From Phoronis pallida (taxonomy: Eukaryota > Phoronida > Phoronidae): 11,846 bases of DNA. Where the stretch lies: the NCBI GenBank assembly GCA_028565715.1, contig JAOXYC010197130.1, positions 1 to 11,846 on the forward strand, given 5' to 3'. Shown piece after piece: positions 1 through 7,800 of this stretch. Under the pieces are notes generated by a model, which had not been told where the DNA came from, did no database searches, and saw only the letters and a list, made by a program, of their open reading frames with translations. Position 1 is the stretch's first letter. Each line of letters begins with the position of its first letter. The translations under genes and the position numbers were made by a program.

Positions 1-1008
1 TCAGAGGAGCCTCAGCACTATAAATATGCACTCATTCTAAACTTCCATCACGCAATATGCGATGGTACGTGTCTACCAGATTTCTGCTCCTCCCTGATGA
101 AAGATCTTGACACTCTTCTCTCTGGTGGCGACATTGAGGCATTTTCACCGCGCCAAGTGGTCCACGTGGAACGCTTGCCATTGGAGCTTCGCAGACCACC
201 AAAGTTTGGTGAGTCCCTTAAACTGTATCTTACCCTGATGAAGGACAAGCTTCTTGGTTACACAAATGTTTATCTAGAGAAGTTTCCTCCTAAGGAACAT
301 GAGACCCCTCCGAGTACCCGGATGGTCGATTTCCATCTTCCTGTAGAGGAGACTGAACAATTGAAATTGAAATGCCATGCAAATGGTATTACTGTACATG
401 GAGCCCTCACGGCCGCCGCAGCAGTAGCAATGTACAGGATCTGTACATCAAAGAAGGCTGCAAAATCCCTTACCATGCATACAATGCATGCCATCAACCT
501 ACGAAAACAATGTCGCCCTCCCGTTCCCAGCACCGACCTTGGTTCGTTCTTTACAGGAGTAATGTTGGATGTTAGCGTAGGGCCCAAGCAAGATTTCTGG
601 AATCTTGCCAAGCTAGTTGCAGACGACATTCACTCTGGGATGCAGCACCACAACCAACTGAAACTACAGGCTGCCATTGTTGCCATGTTGTCAAGAATGT
701 CATACGACAAGCGCGTTGAGATGATGACAAGTGAAGAAGTTGTCAATCGTAAGGTCAGTTTCGCAATGAGCAACATGGGAGTTATTGAGGATACGTTTGA
801 AACCAAGAATTTTGAGGTCACCAAGTTTATGGGATGCTCAGCTGAGCACCGTCTCGTGATTGGTAGCGTGTTTGCTCACATCACCGGCACGTTCAGAGGT
901 CAACTGAACTGGACTGTTAACTACCGTACCAATATGACCTCGCAATCGGAAGCATTGAATTATAGAGACAAAATCCAGGAAGTACTTCTAGATGCTATTC
1001 AGAACTAG
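1..1008 (+). CDS. HXXXD-type acyltransferase (alcohol acetyltransferase / condensation-domain-like), 3' part
   Basis: The frame is open from base 1 to the TAG at 1006-1008, giving 335 codons, and it continues off the left edge. Codons 16-22 (46-66) read HHAICDG, the HHxxxDG catalytic motif of the chloramphenicol acetyltransferase/condensation-fold superfamily, in which the second His is the general base for acyl transfer from a thioester such as acyl-CoA. Further on are NLRKQCRPPVP (from 496), like the NLR..PPLP stretch of BAHD and alcohol acetyltransferases, and SNMG (769-780), a C-terminal structural motif in alcohol acetyltransferase-like members. The first ATG, at 97, lies after the catalytic motif and cannot be the true start. 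Family members are about 450-500 residues, so roughly 100-170 are missing upstream. I see no splice site inside. Whether the 5' part is intronless is unknown. The substrate cannot be inferred. The gene runs opposite to the VPS13D-like gene and seems to lie in one of its introns. Confidence 0.8.
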   Translation, partial: SEEPQHYKYALILNFHHAICDGTCLPDFCSSLMKDLDTLLSGGDIEAFSPRQVVHVERLPLELRRPPKFGESLKLYLTLMKDKLLGYTNVYLEKFPPKEHETPPSTRMVDFHLPVEETEQLKLKCHANGITVHGALTAAAAVAMYRICTSKKAAKSLTMHTMHAINLRKQCRPPVPSTDLGSFFTGVMLDVSVGPKQDFWNLAKLVADDIHSGMQHHNQLKLQAAIVAMLSRMSYDKRVEMMTSEEVVNRKVSFAMSNMGVIEDTFETKNFEVTKFMGCSAEHRLVIGSVFAHITGTFRGQLNWTVNYRTNMTSQSEALNYRDKIQEVLLDAIQN

Positions 1009-1560
1009 TGTGCGTTATGCTAGCTTAAATGTGTGAGTATTTTTTAGAAATTTCACATTTAACGTGAAATGGACAAAGCTGAGGATTATGAGATTGCTCC
1101 AAATTGGGAAGTGAAAATGCCTCTGATATCCATCTTGGTGGATGATTTGAAAGTGGTGGTTTGTAGTTGAAAGGTTCGGAACTGAGATGACAATGCCATT
1201 ACTTGAAAACCACACCAGCTAGGGGTTATAGTGTTGTCAAAATTAATCAGGGCTTCAAACAGTTTTTGGAGTAAATACAAGCCAGGATGCTTGTATTCAA
1301 CTGGAGATTAATTTTAAAAATTCATAAAATTTAAGATCACGTTTGTCACCGTGTGACTATAGAGTTCAGCCAATAAGAAGACTCTAACACTTTCACATAT
1401 GTTCATATAATGGACAATTTAAAATAATTACTGATTTTCAGTAAAAATAGTGCTTTGTAAGTTGCAAATTTTGCAAACATTTTATTCTAACTTTTAGCAT
1501 TTTGGGTGTGCAAGAATTGTTTATTCAGAGCAAATAAAGGGTGTTGTGAAACGCAAATTA
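1009..1560 (+). other. Probable 3' UTR of the acyltransferase gene
   Basis: After the TAG the composition drops to AT-rich and stops appear in every frame. The only consensus AATAAA on this strand before the VPS13D exon is at 1533-1538, followed at once by the GT-rich stretch GGGTGTTGTG, so cleavage near 1550-1565 is plausible. A small stem (ATTTCAC / GTGAAAT, 1049-1070) lies early in the region. The end point is inferred. Confidence 0.5.
1533..1538 (+). promoter_or_regulatory. Candidate polyadenylation signal AATAAA
   Basis: Exact AATAAA about 525 bases after the acyltransferase stop codon, with a GT-rich element right behind it. AT-rich DNA gives this hexamer by chance fairly often, so it is a candidate only. 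Confidence 0.5.
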
Positions 1561-1815
1561 TTCTCAATTCTTTTCTTCCTTCTAAATTAAAGCCCAAAGT
1601 TGTGGGTTGTATTTGTTAAACGAAATTACAAATCACAAGTTTAATTGAGCTAACACTGCAAAAACAGGGCATGCTTGGACATATAAACCAATATTTATGT
1701 CGTTTGAAAATCAAGACATATTGCCAAAGAGAGGAGAAGCAGTAACAATTTAGGTGAAAAACTAAAGATTTAGTCAAATTAGTCAGGTTTTAGTCAAATT
1801 AGTAAAACTGCTTAC
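1561..1815. other. Non-coding stretch between acyltransferase 3' end and VPS13D exon
   Basis: AT-rich sequence with no recognisable gene. On the minus strand it is the start of the VPS13D intron after exon 14. A 15-base direct repeat, TTTAGTCAAATTAGT, occurs at 1769-1783 and 1789-1803, just inside the intron. I looked on the minus strand of 1009-1813 for the next VPS13D exon and found none. Confidence 0.5.
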
Positions 1816-1883
1816 CTGTTACTTCTAGTTGTAGTAGAGGAACAGTATCCGTATTATCTTCACGCTTCCATTTTAAATTGCTC
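1816..1883 (-). CDS. VPS13D: VPS13D exon 14 of window (last visible)
   Basis: A 68-base exon after a 2,429-base intron. The acceptor gttttcag is preceded by a T-rich tract and the donor is gtaagc. The first base completes CA|G (Gln), giving EPWQSNLKWKRE across the junction, then TDTVPLLQLEVT and one base of the next codon. Trp-rich then LQLEV matches the strand after the EPW motif. Small and far from its neighbour, but phase and sequence both fit. Without splicing, four more codons lead to a TAA in the intron. The next exon is not in the window. Confidence 0.85.
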
Positions 1884-4800
1884 CTGAAAACAAAATTCAC
1901 CGTGTTTACAGTTAACAGGTGTGATAAGGTAAGTGGTCAACTTCTTTGAAAAACATTGATTACGTAGGGCCTACTGTGAATATAAAAACAAACACAATAT
2001 TTTTTTATGTGACATGTATCATGACTTGCTAGTCTTGTGATAATGTATTCAAAAGTTGGCTAGAAGTTTGCATTGCTAAGTAGTGATGAAGGCATCAATA
2101 ATTTGACAGAAATGTTTATTACATGCAATTGCACCTCGCAGACAGAATAATGTAAATCTCTTAGAGATACAACCTAATTTACGTAGAATCACAAGACCAT
2201 AATGTGCAATAGCCTCTTGCATCCATTTTCCTACCTTCTTCAACAAAGCTGTCATAAGTCAACCTGTTGTAATTTATGTGAAACAGAATCTAAAATAGTC
2301 TTTTCAAAATAAACTGTTAGTACTTGTGATGATTGTGTAAAAAATCCTTGAGTAAAGTTATAAAAGTGACACTATTTATCCTCCATAGTACCATTAATTT
2401 TTTATCTAAAAGTACTATGTACTTCACATCTGCAAATTCATTTAATGATTTACAGATTCAAGAAGCTATAATTAGTCATAAAATCATGAAATTTATAGCT
2501 AAAGTAGAGCAAATTTTTCATGGGGAATTTGTACACCAAAATGTGGTGCTTTAAAATATTTAGTGGTAGTTTGACACTCAATTATAGCATATGTTCTAAT
2601 TATACATCATGTTTTGTTAAACTCTGCACATGTCTAACAGTTTCAAATAAACAAATAAACTGACATTCACCCATCATCATTTGAAAGCTCCACTAACTTT
2701 AAACACCTACAGCGTGTTAAAAACAAGTACCTGTTTTTTCCATTAACACCCCGTCAATGAACTAGAACGAATACCTTAAATAGATAGAGAGACTGAGCAG
2801 ACAACATTGAGAGATGGAGCAGACAACATTGAGATGCAGATCCATTAGGGAAGAGGTGTGCAAGTCGGGCATGATTATTTTGCATTTAAAGTGATGTGTG
2901 TTTTTGCTTTTTTGTGTTCAGAGGCAGACGTTCATAGACATGGAACACATCTGCCAGTTGTGAGGGAGATAGAGATAGCAAGAGAATGTTAATTGTTCAA
3001 CATCGTTAGCTGATTATCTTAAGGATTCTGTGTCAATTAGTAGAAATAACACACATTGTTGATAGTTTTTGTTAAAGCTAAATCCAAAGATATTCTTTCG
3101 TAAAATGCAAAAACAGATTTTAGAATGCTTCTTTGTTAATAAATTAATTTGACACAGGAAGGGCCTTGCAAAAAAAGGCCAAAGGAAAATTTAATCTAAA
3201 AGAAAGGATAAAGAATTTCTCCTCAGAATTAATTCAGTTTTGAAAAGCATAAATCCCATCACACTAAAATATGAGTATTTAAAGTAAGGTTATACGTCTC
3301 AATGTAATTCTACACAAAAAAGCAACATCAAAAATCTAAAAGGTCCTCCCAGCATCAACATTGAAAACACATTTGAAGTATCATCTTTCCATCTTACTAT
3401 TTTTAGCTTATCATATTCACTACGCAGATTTTAGATTTGACATGTATGCTCTTTCAACTTAATGTGCATAAACTAATTTTAATTCAAATTCTTTTTTGTG
3501 TGTTTTTTCGCAGCTATTCGTCCATTTCTTAGACATGGTTATTTTTTATCAAATATTTTTTGCCTCTTTTAAAAGTGCTTTGCAATTAAAATTGCAAAGC
3601 ACAGGTTTTTTATAATATAAGGGTCTGGAAGTCACGTGACATCAAGTATTTTGAGCAAGCTCACACACTGAAATGGTCTTACATAGTGTCGCAGGTGAAT
3701 TTGTAGTTTTCATGCAGAACATGATACCAGATAAGAATCAAAATACTTCGCCACAGAATTGATATGTCCTATAGAAATACAGCAGTGGAACCATTTCAAA
3801 AAGATAAAAACTTCTTATCTATTTTATTATGCGTCCGGTAACGGCTATACTGATTTTAATCATTTCAAAAAGACTATCAATATTGTAAAATGTAAATGAA
3901 TGTGACTGTATTTTTTTACTGGCAGAAAGTGATAAATATTGAAGACAGAAAAATTCGGAACGGATCTGGGAACAGAACCCTGAGGCCTCCTGATTGCCAC
4001 AAAGCTAACCCACTCCTACTTAATTAGTAGGAGTGGGTTAGCTATAGTGGTAGATTATCTGACTGGCAATCAGGAGGCCTGGGTTCGATTCCCAGATCCA
4101 TTCCAAATTTTTCTGTCTTTTCAATATTTTATATTGTAAATGAATTTGAAAAGACAGAAAAAATCCGAACTGAACTGGGAATCGAACCCAGGTCTCCCTG
4201 ATTGCCGGTCAGATGCTCTACCAACTGAGCTATCCAGCCCGTCCTAATTCTGTCTGAACCTTAACGCATAATAGCACTATTAATATTGTAAATGGTTGGT
4301 TATAAAACTTACTGCCATGGTTCAAGGAATGGCTCCCATCCTGATAATCCTCTATTGTAGTAATAACTTGCCAACTGAAACATGGCCTCTCCTTTATTTG
4401 GTGAGCTCATGGTTTGAAGTATCCTACAACCTGCATAGAAAAAAAAATGCTTACAATTAGCAAATCTGATCACAGTAGTTTTGAACTAGAAAGTTATGAC
4501 AAAGAGCAAATTATTCAAAAAAATTACCACAATGCAAGGAGCATTGCATGAAATTAACCCTTCTAAACATTTTATAGCATAAACTGGCAAAACTGTGAAA
4601 TTATGAAAACCGAAGGGTATTATCTATTTTAAAAACACCATAACATCACACAGCTTTGATTCCGTTGTCTAGGAGACAATTATATGATTTCAACATTTCA
4701 ATGAATGCAGGATTTGTTTTCGATACCATATCACAAATTAACTTTTCAAATTTTAACAAAATGCGGATCAATCTTTTATGAAAGCAAGTATATGGCGGGG

Positions 4801-7800
4801 AATTTGAATACTTGTAAAATTCCCTCTAAAACGTAACTTACCGTAAAGTGAGAATTCAGCCAATGGGATATCAATATTCTTACAGTCATCAATAAGGCAC
4901 AAACAGATACATTCTGCTTTCAACTGAAACAAGCAAACCAAAAATGAAAAAGAGGAAAGAAATCATGTTCATAATATTTTACCATCTGTATCACTGAATG
5001 TGTAATTGCTGGCAAATAAATTATCAAACGAGAAATATTATCAGAAAAAAATCCACAAACTTAAAGCAAAACCAAACTTGATTTTTTGTCTTATAGGATC
5101 CATCAAAGCCATCCAGACCGCAAGAGATGTAATGGGGTTTTATTTTGTGTAGTGGTAACTGATTTTTCTGAATTCATTTGCTCATCAAGTAATATTCAAT
5201 CAAAACCAACTGTGGCAGCACCCACCTCTATTCCCGAGAAGTCCAATCCCTCTGGATTCTCAGCCTTCACTGCAGGTGGAGAAGCCTTAGTAGGTGATGA
5301 GTTCTGTGTCAGCCACATTGCTGCATCATCCAGATGGTTGTCACAGATGTTGAGGGCTCGCCTAGCATCTTCTTCAGTAAAACCGAGGTCCATCAGTTTC
5401 ACGATGCGGTAGTCGGTTTGGTCTGTAATGAACCAGAATGACAGATGGTTTAATTATGCTAAAAAGATAGATTCCTAAGATGAAATATCAAAGTTCATAG
5501 AAATCTTTATTTTCCTTTGTTCACATTGTCTTTTAGGAGGAACAAGAATCATGATACAAGATTTGGTGAAGCTTGAAATTCTTATGATTAAATAAAAATA
5601 AGAAAAAATCTCTTTTACAATAAATTTAATGAACTTGTTAGTTTATCTTTGGAGGTAGTAATTTCAAAATCATTATTCTGAAGTCCTGTAGCAAAGACAT
5701 ATGATTGTGTTTTCTAACAATATGTATTAAAAAATAGATGTATATTGAAAAGACAGAACAATTCGGAACGGATCTGGGAATGGAACCCAGGCCTCCTGAT
5801 TGCTGGTCAGATACTTAATAGATACTTTCAGTCGACAATGGCTTTTTTGTTTCAACTTTACCTCTGTCCAATAATGAGGTTGCTGAGGCATTCTTTGGTA
5901 TATTCTGTTGACTCCTAGCTTTCTTAGCTTGCTGTGGAAGAGACTCAAAGATGGCGAGAAACAATCTCAGATCTGTGTATGACAGGCGTACGTTCATGGT
6001 GCTGAATGAAACCTGAAACAACATATATTTAGGGTAATGAAGATCAAATTGAACCACTGAGTTGTCAAAATAGAATAAACGACTCAATGTATAATGCCCA
6101 GTTAAAGAGATGCACAGGCAGCCATTGCTAAACATTCACAACACCATCCTATCCTAGCCCAGTAGGAAGTACTCCAGCCTGGGCTTGAACTATAAAAAAA
6201 TTATAAGTTAGGGCACACTTTTTAAAGTTGAATATCTTAAAAGATATTCAACAATCTGTCATATGTTCAATTGCGTACAGTTTAATTCAGTGGAAAGAAA
6301 ACGACACAATTGTTTGATATTCAAGATAGTAACACATTCGCACTACATTTAATGTGTAATGAAAGAAAATATAAACATGTTCATTGAGTGTATGAAACAG
6401 CTTCTTGCAAGCAGGATTGGGAGTCACATTTGTAGTAACTTCATTTAAATACTTCATTTTTGAGTTTATGTTTATGGATTTATTGCAAGATTTCTTTAGA
6501 CAATCAATTTTGAAATTTCATTAATAGACAATCAATTTTGAAATTTCATTAACGAATTTAAGACTTGGCTTTGAAAACAATTTCAAAATCGTTTAGAAAT
6601 CTCAATAACAATTAACCGTAATAGAACTAAATCCTCTAGACTATGTAACACTGCATTAAAGATTAACACATAAATCTAACCTCAATGAATGGTGGAGCTT
6701 GGTACTCAGCCACAGCATTACTCAGTCCAGGACGTCCAGCAGGTCCACTCAGTTCAACTGTGACAGTCATGGGGTCAACAATAGACAGAGCAGTCTCATC
6801 CTCAGACATTAAGGAGCATGAGAATATCTCTAAGCTTTGAAGGCTGGCTGAGAGAGGGCGCTCTTGACTGTTTGGACGGTAACACAGTACTGCAGTGCTC
6901 TACAAGAAAAGATACACCTTTTTAAAGAATTAACTTCAAATCAATTAATAGTTGTCAGAAACAAGTAAAGGACGCAGGTTTTAAAACTAGTTATGGCGGC
7001 TAAGGCGGGTTGTACCTTTTTTACAAAAAAATAAGATAAGCGGATAGTGTGTCTACAATAAAATGGCACATCCCTTTTCTAAGATGATGTGGTTACTACT
7101 ATTTGCTGTTACAGTAAATTGCACAAATAAATGTAGTCATTATAAATGGAAATATTTCTAAAATTCTTGTTTAAGAACACTTTTTTAAAAAAATTGAATT
7201 ATGTTGCTGTTATTTCTGAATTTCCAGTATTTTATTAGAGAAAGCAGTGTTACCTTGAGAATAACGGCATTAGTGTCTTTATCACAGGCGTTCTCTACAA
7301 CAACCAATTCTGTATCCTTGATGTTCACATTTAACTCAAACTTGTTCTGCAAGAAATAAAAGGATCAAGTGGAATATGTAGATCATTATAAATGACATAG
7401 CAAATTAAGGCCCATACAGGGTCTATCTGGGATATTTCCGACTTTTTTCTGCTCAAATTTGTCACATATTGGTGCATGCACCTAAGTTTCATGTAAAGGA
7501 TGTCCACATTTTTTATATTAAACTATCATTGCCAATATGACTGCCATAAAGAATCAAGAAATCATATTAAAAAATATAATAAATTGTACGAAGAGATATA
7601 AGTAAACGTGAATCAGGACTTAGTCTACCTTGCTTGGTTGTAGTTCAGAATGAAGTCGAGTCAAGATGCTTTCTCCAACTGCAACTATGTCACTGTTTTT
7701 AGATTTTGAATCTAATCCCGTCCATTTTGATATGTTGTCGTCTAGTATATCTTCTGTAGACTGTGATGGGGTGACATCTAAAATGTAATAATTTACACCA

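Larger units (their letters stand above)
1884..4312 (-). other. VPS13D: Long VPS13D intron (2.4 kb) with SINE cluster
   Basis: AT-rich intron between the EPW-motif exon and the next, six to nine times longer than most others here. 1884-2790 has no structure I can name. 2795-2836 holds a two-copy direct repeat, 3575-3602 a near-perfect palindrome, 3825-4294 a nest of tRNA-derived SINEs. Small open frames inside (for example 2333-2554, plus strand) have no coding character. Confidence 0.75.
6013..6680 (-). other. VPS13D: VPS13D intron (668 bases)
   Basis: Intron between exons 9 and 10. It holds a short stem (AGCCCAG/CTGGGCT, 6156-6185), a 12-bp-arm palindrome (6227-6252) and a 28-bp tandem duplication (6497-6552). 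No coding potential seen. Confidence 0.8.

Noticed and set aside
97-99. ATG at 97 as the start of the acyltransferase
   Set aside because: The catalytic HHAICDG motif is upstream in the same open frame, so the protein begins before the window.
1069-1170. 33-codon plus-strand open frame after the acyltransferase stop
   Set aside because: It looks mildly protein-like but follows several in-frame stops, has no splice acceptor before it, and lies in the likely 3' UTR.
2333-2554. 73-codon plus-strand open frame in the long intron
   Set aside because: Lys/Ile/Phe/Ser-rich composition follows the AT-rich DNA, and nothing supports a gene.
4167-4240. Functional tRNA gene (anticodon GGC) on the minus strand
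   Set aside because: A and B boxes and the T-arm are good, but the acceptor stem pairs poorly, position 33 is C, and the same head with the same 3' tail recurs in decayed copies nearby. It is a tRNA-derived SINE.
3880-4294. CRISPR-like array, because similar short repeats recur between unrelated spacers
   Set aside because: The recurring units are SINE heads and tails in both orientations with A/B boxes, in a spliced animal gene. There is no regular spacing and no cas gene.
5086-5412. 108-codon plus-strand open frame
   Set aside because: It is antisense to the UBA exon, whose identity on the minus strand is clear.
6121-6190. Another SINE or tRNA fragment around the AGCCCAG/CTGGGCT stem
   Set aside because: Only a loose resemblance to a B box (GTTCAAGCCC), with no A box and no family tail.
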